Of a stretch of 64,000 bases of DNA, positions 8,847 to 16,550 are shown piece by piece (the stretch's first letter is position 1; each line of letters starts with the position of its first letter). Position numbers and translations under genes: made by a program. The notes under the pieces are model-generated. The model saw only the letters and a program-made list of their open reading frames with translations, ran no database searches and was not told where the DNA came from. The DNA is taken from contig NC_014378.1 in NCBI RefSeq assembly GCF_000144695.1, positions 2,387,289-2,451,288 on the forward strand, in the 5' to 3' direction. This DNA is from Acetohalobium arabaticum DSM 5501. GTDB taxonomy: Bacteria > Bacillota > Halanaerobiia > Halobacteroidales > Acetohalobiaceae.

Positions 8847-8935
8847 AGATACCAGACTTTCAATTATCTGGTATCTGTTTTTTTCAGCACAAATAGGTAA
8901 TAACCAACTCTGTTGAAAGTTAGCTATTACCTATT
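8847..8935 (-). promoter_or_regulatory. double hairpin between grdA and grdI, copy 2
   Basis: Counterpart of the structure in unit 1. Hairpin one (8892-8935) overlaps the grdA stop with arms AATAGGTAATA and TATTACCTATT. Hairpin two (8847-8876) has arms AGATACCAGA and TCTGGTATCT. Differences from unit 1 keep the stems paired or turn pairs into wobbles, which supports a function. Confidence 0.6.
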
Positions 8936-9407
8936 AATTATCTAAAAATTTACAGTACTCTTCTCTATATTTCTTAACTTCATCAACAATATTATCAACT
9001 TCAAGAACCATTTCCATCATACTGATCTGTTCTTCATAAACATCCTCATCAATCTCGTCTTTAATCTCTGGTTCTACTACGTGGTAAACTCTGAGTCCTA
9101 ACTGGACCCCTGCTAATGGACCGGCAAAAGTAGGATCTCCATTAGTAACAGTCTCGGCTGCTAAACCAGAAGCTTCTGCTTCTGCACCGCCTAAGATTAC
9201 TACTAAGTTTTCTTCTCCATGTTCCTCAGCGAGATCTTGAATCCTCTTTTGATTTTCCAGGTCCATAGCTCCTGCAGCTGTTCACACGAAACATTCTGTA
9301 GAACCAAAAACTACTTCGGCCCCAGTTGTTTCTATGCATTCTTGGATTGCAGGAGCTGGAATTCCGTCACGATCGCCAATAATAGCAACTTTCTTTCCTT
9401 CTAACAT
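8934..9407 (-). CDS. grdA: glycine/sarcosine/betaine reductase selenoprotein A, copy 2
   Basis: 157 residues with selenocysteine 42 encoded by TGA at 9282-9284 in ECFVUTAAGAM. ATG 9407 follows GGAGGTGGAATT, the same ribosome site as copy 1. It is the first gene of the second reductase unit (grdA-grdI-grdH) and the first grd gene downstream of selA-selB on this strand. It is almost identical to copy 1, with differences scattered in the acidic C-terminal half. Confidence 0.96.
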
Positions 9408-9455
9408 AATTCCACCTCCAATTTGATTTTTTGACAAATTCCTTCATTTATCTTA

Positions 9456-9498
9456 ATAGTAACACAATTATGACTATTTGTCTATGATTATTTGTCAA
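9456..9498 (-). promoter_or_regulatory. grdA copy 2 promoter and repeated operator half-sites
   Basis: On the minus strand TAGACA (9479-9484), 17 bases, then TACTAT (9456-9461). A second TTGACA is at 9493-9498. The word TGAyTATTTGTC occurs at 9471-9482 and 9485-9496, and a TGATTAT half-site follows at 9502-9508. The arrangement parallels the grdA copy 1 promoter with one extra repeat. Confidence 0.65.
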
Positions 9499-9597
9499 TC
9501 GTGATTATAAATTTGACTTAATATGTTATTTATTGACATTTTTTGCGAATTATTTTATTCAAATCATAACTATATTGATATATTGTTGCAGTTTAGA

Positions 9598-9803
9598 GTT
9601 GATATCTTGCAAACGCTCCAAAAATCAACCCTAATCAATTAGCAATAAATTAACTTTAGAGCTACTATTTAAATACCCTACTTTATATGTTAGCCATTTC
9701 CTCTTGTGGGGCTGCTTTACGACGAACAGAACGTTCTAGTGCTGACGCTGCAACAGGATGTTGCGGTTAACGTCAGTTAAGTCGCTTGTTGCAAGATATC
9801 AAC
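9598..9803. repeat. element bounded by 15-base perfect inverted repeats
   Basis: GTTGATATCTTGCAA (9598-9612) is matched exactly by TTGCAAGATATCAAC (9789-9803), about 205 bases overall. Near the right end a nested hairpin CTGACG...CGTCAG encloses GCAAC...GTTGC (about 9742-9776). No complete gene lies inside; a short minus-strand frame ending RRKAAPQEEMANI may be a gene remnant. It could be a miniature inverted-repeat element or a structured RNA. Confidence 0.45.
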
Positions 9804-9974
9804 AATAATTGTACAAAATAATCTGAGGAAGCGTTTAAAACCAGATCAATGAAAATTTAACTTATTTGCAATTAGCAACAGGAGAGAAAAAAGATCTGGA
9901 ACGGAGAAACTCCTCAAGCTGAGCAGAGCATTCTTGGCTACAAACTAGTCTTTTTCTATTCTAATAGTTTTAGT
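9804..9974. other. non-coding, no clear gene
   Basis: Between the inverted-repeat element and the intron remnant. CCAGATC (9841-9847) and GATCTGG (9893-9899) form a short inverted repeat. This may be the decayed 3' part of the intron, but I found no domain V. Confidence 0.4.
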
Positions 9975-10262
9975 ATGAATTTCTCCGTTATTTAGGCGGA
10001 TCACCACAGTTAAATGCCACCTCTGGTTCACTTTTGTTTCGGACTGACAGCACATCTCAGATTCTTCAGATTCTATCTCACGATAGACACCCTATCACTG
10101 TTGACTTCATGTACCATTTCAGTTTAGACTTAGGTTGACGTTTGTTTTCTCCGTTTGCTCACCCTTTTCGTCTGTGAGTGCCACAATATCTCAACCTTAT
10201 CTACCATGTTGAAAGCACAGATAGGACTTTCACCCATTGACAATGCAATTTACGGAACACAC
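9975..10262 (-). mobile_element. group II intron 5' remnant (domain I), no reverse transcriptase
   Basis: Read on the minus strand it opens GTGTGTTCC, the usual intron 5' end. Next come domain I-like blocks: GGGTGAAAGTCC, GTCTATCGTGAGATAGAA, TCTGAAGAA, AAAGTGAACCAGAGGTGGC and GGTGATCCGCC. These resemble bacterial group II intron RNAs as I remember them; no alignment was run. No intron-encoded protein and no domain V/VI are visible, so it is truncated. The 5' end lies just past the selB terminator hairpin, a site type favoured by class IIC introns. Confidence 0.6.
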
Positions 10263-10271
10263 CAACAAAAA

Positions 10272-10298
10272 AAACAGCACTTATAATAAGTGCTGTTT
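10272..10298 (-). terminator. selB terminator
   Basis: Perfect hairpin AAACAGCACTTA / TAAGTGCTGTTT with a run of eight U on the transcript. It ends the selA-selB unit and abuts the intron remnant. Confidence 0.88.
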
Positions 10299-10316
10299 CT
10301 ACATCATATTGTGAAT

Positions 10317-12227
10317 TTATTCAGCTAAAATCCGTTTATCCCCAACCCGTTTTGTCACGCCCTGCTGATCAAAGTAATTCAACAGCGGCAGTGTATATTT
10401 TCGGCTGCTATCTAATAAATCTCTATATTCTGCCAGCGTAATCTCCCCATTATCAGCTAAGAAATCTTTTAACCTTTCTCTAGCTTCATTTAGAGTTTCA
10501 TAGTGGAGATAGATCTCAGCATTGATTCTCTTTAATCTTCCTTTACATACTAATAAATCAAATAAATCCTCTATTAATTCTTCTTCAACCTCAAATTTTT
10601 GCTGTAATTCCGGTAGTGTAGGCGGCATGAAAGAATTATTCCTAAATTCATCTTCAATTCTATTCTTAAGCTCTTCTTCCTGTTCAGTTAACTTTATTTC
10701 ATGTTCGGTTAATTTAATATCAGCTTTCTTTATCTCAATTACTCCTTCTTCTTCAAGACTACTCAAAAACTGATCATATTCCTGCTTGCTTAACTCAAAC
10801 TGCAGCTGGCTCCTTACCTCTTCTTTAGCCCGTCCCCAGCGAAGATGATATTGACGGTGATACTCTTTTAGTGCTTCAACCACCTGATCCTTAAGACGAC
10901 TATAAACATTATAATGCAGATACGAAACCTGCTGTCCTGTAGTGAATTTGAAGATTTTATTCTTTTCAACCAACTTAACACACTTATCCTTTATCTCATC
11001 AACTGTTAAGCCTATTTCTATCATCAAATCTTTCGGCTTAACTGTCTGCTTATAATCCTGAATTACAACTTCAATCCTTTCTAAATCACTACCCTCTTCC
11101 TGTATCTGTAATTTAGATAATAATTCACTATTAAAGCGTTTATGTTTACCGCACCTCGGAAGCAATACTCTTCCTCCACCAACAGTTACTACTGGTGAAT
11201 AGCGTCTAATAACAAAGGGCTGATTATAGTAAGCAACCATAGATTCTTCTAACCTCAATTGGACATAGGCTTCTTCGCCAGGATAGATAGTTTCTTTATT
11301 TAGAATACTGATTCGGCCAAAGACCTCTTTAGCACCTAAATGGATCCTCAACCGCTCATTCTGCTCTAAGCTTAAAGGAGCATCCGGCAGCAGTTCCAGT
11401 TTAACATCCATTAATGTAGTCGAATCCAATGTATGCGGTTCAGCTAAAATATCTCCGCGTGAAATATCATCAACATCCACATCGGCTAGATTAGTTCCAA
11501 CTCTCTGCCCGGCTACTGCTTCCTCTACTGCTTCACCATGCACATGAAGATTCTTAACCTCTACTTCCTCTTGTTGAGGATAAATAATACCTTTATCCCC
11601 CTCCTGTAACTTACCGGCCATTAAAGTTCCGGTTACTACTGTACCAAAGCCATCTATCGAAAAGGATCTATCAAGCGGATAATAGACATTATCATCCTGA
11701 TTTTTAGGCTCCATTCCCTTAGCTATCTCCGTTAATTCTGCTATTAATTTTTCTATCCCAGTTCCTGTTACTCCAGAAACCGGAACTAAAGCTGCTTCTT
11801 CTAGAAAGGTACCGGCCAAATTATCCTTTGTATCTTCTTTAACCAGTTCCAACCATTCTTCTTCTACTGTATCTACCTTAGTAAGGGCTACTACTCCTTC
11901 TTCTACCCCTAAAAGCTCTAAAATATTGAGATGCTCCTCTGTCTGCGGCATAAAGCCTTCATCAGCAGCAACTACTAATAAAGCTAAATCTATCCCTCCA
12001 GCCCCAGCCAGCATATTCTTAACAAACTTCTCATGGCCCGGTACATCAATAATCCCCAGCTCTATCCCTTCATCTTCCAACTCAAAGGAAGTAAAGCCTA
12101 AATCAATGGAAATTCCCCGTTCCTGTTCCTCTGCCAATCTATCAGTATCAGCTCCGGTTAATTTCTGAATCAATGTGGTTTTACCATGGTCAATATGGCC
12201 TGCTGTTCCTAAAATCAAGTGCTTCAT
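10317..12227 (-). CDS. selB: selenocysteine-specific elongation factor SelB
   Basis: 636-residue translation GTPase that delivers Sec-tRNA to UGA codons marked by a SECIS hairpin. The N-terminus has GHIDHGKTTL (P-loop), DVPGHEKF (G3) and TKVD (G4). Beta-barrel domains follow, then about 250 C-terminal residues of winged-helix repeats that bind the SECIS RNA. It starts four bases after selA ends, so the two are co-transcribed. It serves the four selenoprotein genes in this window. Length is normal for bacterial SelB. Confidence 0.97.
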   Translation of the reverse strand: MKHLILGTAGHIDHGKTTLIQKLTGADTDRLAEEQERGISIDLGFTSFELEDEGIELGIIDVPGHEKFVKNMLAGAGGIDLALLVVAADEGFMPQTEEHLNILELLGVEEGVVALTKVDTVEEEWLELVKEDTKDNLAGTFLEEAALVPVSGVTGTGIEKLIAELTEIAKGMEPKNQDDNVYYPLDRSFSIDGFGTVVTGTLMAGKLQEGDKGIIYPQQEEVEVKNLHVHGEAVEEAVAGQRVGTNLADVDVDDISRGDILAEPHTLDSTTLMDVKLELLPDAPLSLEQNERLRIHLGAKEVFGRISILNKETIYPGEEAYVQLRLEESMVAYYNQPFVIRRYSPVVTVGGGRVLLPRCGKHKRFNSELLSKLQIQEEGSDLERIEVVIQDYKQTVKPKDLMIEIGLTVDEIKDKCVKLVEKNKIFKFTTGQQVSYLHYNVYSRLKDQVVEALKEYHRQYHLRWGRAKEEVRSQLQFELSKQEYDQFLSSLEEEGVIEIKKADIKLTEHEIKLTEQEEELKNRIEDEFRNNSFMPPTLPELQQKFEVEEELIEDLFDLLVCKGRLKRINAEIYLHYETLNEARERLKDFLADNGEITLAEYRDLLDSSRKYTLPLLNYFDQQGVTKRVGDKRILAE

Positions 12228-12230
12228 ACC

Positions 12231-13625
12231 TTATGCCTCCTTTATCAAACTGCTAAAGTGAGTAAATATTGTATCAATCTCCTCATCTTTGATAGTCCTT
12301 GCATCAATAATTATCTTCTCATCCTGAATCCTAGTAAAAAGAGGCGGGTCCAGTTCTCTTAATCTATTACCTGTTTCATTAGCTGTTAAATGATCAACAG
12401 AAACTTTAACTAGAAATGTTGCTAAGTCTTCATTGGGAAAGGCTCCTCCGCCTACCTGTGAAAAACCCTGCTCTACTTCTGCTTCTAAACCAGATAATTT
12501 ATCCAATCTTGAAGCCAGTCTATCAGCTCTTTGTCTTAATACTTCTGAGTCCATCGTCAACAACCTCAGCGTAGGTACCTTTTCAACTGCTGTTTCTAAA
12601 TCTAAATAGAGACGCAGAGTCTCTTCCAGGGCAGCCAAAGTGAACTTATCGACTCGCAGCGCTCTATTTAAAGGATTCTCCTTTATCTGTTGAATATACT
12701 CTTTTTTTCCAACAATGATTCCAGCCTGAGGACCTCCCAATAATTTATCACCGCTGAAAGTTATTACATCAGCCCCAGCTTCAACATTGTCCTGTACAGT
12801 AGGTTCTGGACTAAAGCCATACTGACTAAAATCAATTAAGGTTCCACTTCCTAAATCATTCAACACTGGCAGATCATGCTCTGCTCCCAGCTCTACTAAT
12901 TCTTCTAAAGATACTTGTTCAGAAAAACCTACAATTCGATAATTGCTAGTATGGACATCCAATAATAATCCGGTCTCCTCAGTAATAGCAGCTTCATAAT
13001 CCCTTAAGTGGGTCTTATTAGTAGCTCCTACTTCCACCAGTTGGGCTCCGCTCTGTTCCATTACCTCTGGAATTCTAAATGAACCTCCAATTTCAACTAA
13101 CTGTCCCCGAGATATAATAACCTCTTCTCCTTCCGCTAGAGTACTTAAAGCTAATAATACAGCCCCTGCATTATTATTGACAACTAAACTATCCTCTGCT
13201 CCAGTTAAATACGTCAATAATTCTGCTACATGATCATATCGTGAGCCTCTCTGGCCAGTCTGAACATCTATTTCTAATGTGGAATAATTCTGAGCCACCT
13301 CAACTAATCTTTTCTGGGCCTCTTCAGTCAGCAGAGATCGGCCTAAATTAGTATGGATCACCACTCCTGTTCCATTAATGACAGACTTAAGGTTTGGACT
13401 CAACCATTCCGCAGCTCTCTTGATCACCAACTCAACTACTTTAACCATTGATACTTCAAAGTCCTCAGGAATATCTTCGTTTAAAATCCTTTCCCGTAAT
13501 TCTTCATTAGCTCTTCTTATTACATCAACTACAGCTTCACGAGAATACTGAGCAACCAATTCCTTAATTGCTTTTTCCTGTAATATTTTATCAACAGCAG
13601 GAATCTGCCGTAAATACTTCTCCAT
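12231..13625 (-). CDS. selA: L-seryl-tRNA(Sec) selenium transferase
   Basis: 464-residue PLP enzyme converting Ser-tRNA(Sec) to Sec-tRNA(Sec) with selenophosphate. The PLP lysine lies in FSGDKLLGGPQAG, and other family blocks are VINGTGVVIHTNLGRS and VVNNNAGAVLLAL. ATG 13625 is preferred (GGGGTG five bases upstream) over a frame opening at 13640. First gene of selA-selB. Neither tRNA-Sec (selC) nor selD was found in the window. Confidence 0.97.
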   Translation of the reverse strand: MEKYLRQIPAVDKILQEKAIKELVAQYSREAVVDVIRRANEELRERILNEDIPEDFEVSMVKVVELVIKRAAEWLSPNLKSVINGTGVVIHTNLGRSLLTEEAQKRLVEVAQNYSTLEIDVQTGQRGSRYDHVAELLTYLTGAEDSLVVNNNAGAVLLALSTLAEGEEVIISRGQLVEIGGSFRIPEVMEQSGAQLVEVGATNKTHLRDYEAAITEETGLLLDVHTSNYRIVGFSEQVSLEELVELGAEHDLPVLNDLGSGTLIDFSQYGFSPEPTVQDNVEAGADVITFSGDKLLGGPQAGIIVGKKEYIQQIKENPLNRALRVDKFTLAALEETLRLYLDLETAVEKVPTLRLLTMDSEVLRQRADRLASRLDKLSGLEAEVEQGFSQVGGGAFPNEDLATFLVKVSVDHLTANETGNRLRELDPPLFTRIQDEKIIIDARTIKDEEIDTIFTHFSSLIKEA

Positions 13626-13640
13626 ATTTTCACCCCACAT

Positions 13641-13983
13641 CTAAGTTTTAATCTTAAATCTAATATTAACATAAATTTTTGGTTAATACCAATTCTCCTT
13701 CATCAATATTTCACTTCCGCAGTATAGTTATTACTTCGTTACTACCTAGTTTTTCGACAAAATTTCTTTTAAAACTAATCCCATCTTTTTTCAATATTTT
13801 AAGCTATACTGACTAATCAATTGTTATCTTAAAAAGCAATTTCAGGAGGAAGCCTAAAGTCTAGCTGTAACTATTTGCTGTCCAAAAACTAATAAATCAA
13901 TTATAAATTCGCTTCTTCAGCAACTTCTCTCGAGTTATCACCAAAAATCCCCGTCAAAATTAATGTAATTACACCATCTACAG
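13641..13983. other. non-coding upstream of selA
   Basis: AT-rich with no recognisable gene or tRNA. A plausible selA promoter should lie near 13650-13720, but no convincing -35/-10 pair is visible. Confidence 0.4.
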
Positions 13984-14126
13984 TTATATTACTTCATCTT
14001 CAACGAAAGTTTCCATTATCCAAGCAGCTACTTCACCAGTTATTTGAATATAGTGTTCAGCCCGCTCAGGACTATCAAACTCAGTAAAATCTTTAGTAAG
14101 TACGCGACTAATTGTTCTTGATTCAT
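13984..14126 (-). pseudogene. internally deleted copy of the C_GCAxxG_C_C family gene
   Basis: Opens with ATG and MNQEQLV, like the start of the intact gene at 24037-24498 (MNQKQEKLV). It then jumps, in another frame, to RVLTKDFTEFDSPERAEH and EVAAWIMETF, matching the intact protein's last 43 residues. The middle about 100 codons with the cysteine motifs are missing. DNA identity with 24040-24170 is high, so this is a recent duplicate that decayed. Confidence 0.8.
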
Positions 14127-14200
14127 AATTAGGAAATAATCCGTAACCCTCCCTTTTTCAAATGGGAGATATAAGGATTAGCAAATATTAATTTAAACAA

Positions 14201-14229
14201 TTGATATTTGCTTCATAATTTGTTATAAT
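14201..14229 (+). promoter_or_regulatory. promoter of the structured RNA
   Basis: TTGATA (14201-14206), exactly 17 bases, then the consensus TATAAT (14224-14229). Transcription should begin near 14236, about 15 bases before the structured part begins at 14251. No gene is read in this direction, so the product is the RNA. Confidence 0.75.
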
Positions 14230-14235
14230 TTGAAT

Positions 14236-14521
14236 ATGGATTACAAGTGAATATTGGAGGTTGCAGTAGCTAAACCTCTACTGTGTAAAATATTCAGGGT
14301 GCTCGTTGTAGATAGAAGACACTAAATCTTCTAGTAAGCACTTATAGAGGTGCTTACACTTCTATCTTGAGCAGAGTAAAAGTATCTCTGAGTCTAGCAC
14401 TTATGCTAGATAGGAGTAGTGACGTTGGACACGCCAATTGGGTAACTTGCTTGATATTACGGGTAACTCCCATAAAAGCAGGCGACCATGAAGCTCGGTA
14501 TTTCAATGCCGAGTAGTTCAC
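14236..14521 (+). ncRNA. orphan HEARO / omega-RNA-like structured RNA (IscB-type), no nuclease gene adjacent
   Basis: A dense fold follows GTGA (14247-14250). An outer stem GAATATT/AATATTC encloses a pseudoknot: AGGTT pairs AACCT while CAGTAG pairs CTACTG. A long arm AGATAGAAG/CTTCTATCT contains hairpin GTAAGCAC/GTGCTTAC. Next is hairpin CTAGCA/TGCTAG, then a final hairpin CTCGGTATT/AATGCCGAG followed by TAGTTCAC, typical of IS200/IS605-superfamily right ends. HEARO RNAs are known to sit directly after ATGA or GTGA, and IscB omega RNAs carry the guide at the 5' end; the layout fits both. Assignment is from remembered family features, not a covariance search. Alternative: a TnpB-type transposon-end RNA or PATE. 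Confidence 0.6.
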
Positions 14522-14545
14522 TCACTCCTTAAGTTTATAATTAAA

Positions 14546-15310
14546 TTATACAGTACTATTCCCTATCACAGCAGCCCCTAAAGCACCTGCAATCTGTGAA
14601 TTAGAAGAAACAATAATTTCCTTTTCTAATTTATCACTTAGTACTTCTTTTATTCTCTCACTTTTAGCCAAGCCACCAGTAAATAAAATCTCACTATTGA
14701 TGGGAATTTTATTTAGCAATATTTGAGCCTGATTAGCAATAGCATGTACTATTCCTAAGGCAATTGATTCTTTAGCAACGCCTTGTGATAGTAGACTAAT
14801 TACTTCAGATTCAGCAAATACTGTGCACATACTGCTAATATTTTGAGGTTCAGTATTCTCTGTTAGTTGATCAAGCTCATTAATATTTTCTCCTAAAGAG
14901 TTAACCGTTATCTCCAGAAACTTCCCAGTCCCTGCTGCACATTTATCATTCATCATAAAATCAACTACATTTCCCTGTTTATCTATGCTAATTGCCTTAC
15001 TATCCTGGCCTCCAATATCTATAATAGTTCTTACTCGCTCATCCAAAAAATGTCCTCCCTTAGCATGACAGGTTATTTCTGTAACTACCTTATCTGCAAA
15101 ATCAGCAGATACTCTACCATATCCTGTAGCCACTACCTGCTTTATATCTTTTCTAACTAAATTATTATTTTTCAATAAATTATCTAAAGCTTCAGCCCCA
15201 GCTTCTTTTGGATTCCAGCCGGTAGGCATTATAACTTGATCAACTATATCTCCATTAAATAGAACTCCTTTAGTCCCTACTGATCCTATATCTACTCCTA
15301 TTGAATACAT
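14546..15310 (-). CDS. ATP-dependent activator of a double-cubane/2-hydroxyacyl-CoA dehydratase-type reductase, copy 1
   Basis: 254-residue ASKHA-fold ATPase of the HgdC/BadF/BcrD type. It uses ATP to push an electron from its [4Fe-4S] cluster into a partner reductase. Motifs are GVDIGSVGTKGVLF, IDIGGQDSK, NDKCAAGTGKFLE and SSMCTVFAESEV; the last two supply the cysteines that hold the cluster between two monomers. Start follows AGGAGGG. It lies 19 bases after its partner (15330-16487), so the two form a reductase-activator pair. The final gene of the sulfur locus, it faces the structured RNA at 14236-14521. Confidence 0.88.
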   Translation of the reverse strand: MYSIGVDIGSVGTKGVLFNGDIVDQVIMPTGWNPKEAGAEALDNLLKNNNLVRKDIKQVVATGYGRVSADFADKVVTEITCHAKGGHFLDERVRTIIDIGGQDSKAISIDKQGNVVDFMMNDKCAAGTGKFLEITVNSLGENINELDQLTENTEPQNISSMCTVFAESEVISLLSQGVAKESIALGIVHAIANQAQILLNKIPINSEILFTGGLAKSERIKEVLSDKLEKEIIVSSNSQIAGALGAAVIGNSTV

Positions 15311-15329
15311 TTAATCATCCCTCCTAAAT

Positions 15330-16487
15330 TTATAACATTTCTACAAAAGCAGAAATCCGAGTTTTTAACTGACCAACATCAGATTGAGAATAATCAGTTT
15401 CCAAATTTATATATGAAATCTCTTTTTTACCGGTTACAAATTCTTTAATCCTGAACGTTTCTACATTATAAGTATGACAGGCCTGCAGAACCATATCAAT
15501 TACTCCATCTACCTGATATTCATCAATTAATTCTGATAATAAATCAATCCTATTATCATTAGGGCTCATACAAGAACAGGGAGTATTCAAATACTTTTCA
15601 GTTAAGGCATCTATAGGATTAACCTCTTCGTTTACTAATTCTTTATTTCTTTTTACTCCAGTACAATTCTCAAAACAAACAACTACTCCCCCACTTTCTT
15701 CAACTAGTTTCACTACCTTTTCTGTAGCATTCCCGATAGGACAGCCTGTAATCAGAATTCTGGGAGCATCCTTTGAAATTCTTATGTCTCCATTATTATA
15801 ATTTTCTCTTACTTTCCTTGTAATGTCTTTAGTTCTTTGATTAGCCAATTCTTTATCAAATGTAAACTTAGAAATATTTAATACCTGCAAAATCTCAGTT
15901 CCATATAATGGAGAAGGGTTGAGCTTAGCTAATTCATAAAATTCCTTTAAAGTCTTTCGCTCTAAATTTTTCTTCTTTATTTCTTCCTTTAATCTTTGGT
16001 CAGTAATTGTAACATCAAATTTTTCCTCAAGTTTATTCTTTAGGATGATCATTTCCCGTTTCCAATTTTCAAAATCTTTCTCTTTGTCATTTGCCTGCGG
16101 AAGCTTCATCACATGGACCGGTGTTATATCATCTAAATACTCATACATTTTCTTCTTTCCATCACAGGTAGTTTCTCCAACTATTAAATCAGTAAAATGA
16201 AAATAAGGACATTTATCAGTTATCGCATAACCATAACTGGATTTAATCAGCGGACATAAGTTACGAGGCAAATGTTTTTCGGCATCTTTAATAGTAGCCT
16301 CACTTGTACTACATAAAGTTACTGGAACTGCTTCTGCTGCAGAAATTAATTCATAGGGAGTAAAAATACAATAAGTTCCTACTATATTTTTATCCTCCTT
16401 TTCTTTTAGATCTTTAATTACTATTGGCCCATATCCCTCAAGTTCTTCAGGATTTAGACAGTTAAAAAATTCATCCAAATTACTCAT
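15330..16487 (-). CDS. 2-hydroxyacyl-CoA dehydratase-superfamily, double-cubane cluster protein-type reductase, copy 1
   Basis: 385 residues of the HgdB/FldB superfamily. Conserved cysteine blocks are NLCPLIKSSYG, DKCPYF, GETTCDGKKKMYE, FENCTG, TPCSCMSPN and QACHTYNVE. As a single-subunit protein beside one activator it fits the double-cubane cluster proteins (DCCP, [8Fe-9S]) characterised from Carboxydothermus better than the two-subunit dehydratases. Those enzymes reduce small molecules at very low potential, and the natural substrate is unknown. It sits directly after a C-S lyase gene, hinting at a sulfur compound. Paralogue at 24654-25931. Confidence 0.8.
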   Translation of the reverse strand: MSNLDEFFNCLNPEELEGYGPIVIKDLKEKEDKNIVGTYCIFTPYELISAAEAVPVTLCSTSEATIKDAEKHLPRNLCPLIKSSYGYAITDKCPYFHFTDLIVGETTCDGKKKMYEYLDDITPVHVMKLPQANDKEKDFENWKREMIILKNKLEEKFDVTITDQRLKEEIKKKNLERKTLKEFYELAKLNPSPLYGTEILQVLNISKFTFDKELANQRTKDITRKVRENYNNGDIRISKDAPRILITGCPIGNATEKVVKLVEESGGVVVCFENCTGVKRNKELVNEEVNPIDALTEKYLNTPCSCMSPNDNRIDLLSELIDEYQVDGVIDMVLQACHTYNVETFRIKEFVTGKKEISYINLETDYSQSDVGQLKTRISAFVEML

Positions 16488-16550
16488 TTTAACTCTTCCT
16501 TTCTATAAAAATCTATTAATATTTTAATTTACTAAAAATTATAGATTACT

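Noticed and set aside
14251-14521. tRNA-Sec, tmRNA or a cis riboswitch for a neighbouring gene
   Set aside because: No tRNA-like acceptor or T-arm, no tag reading frame, and no plus-strand gene downstream; the only neighbour is convergent.
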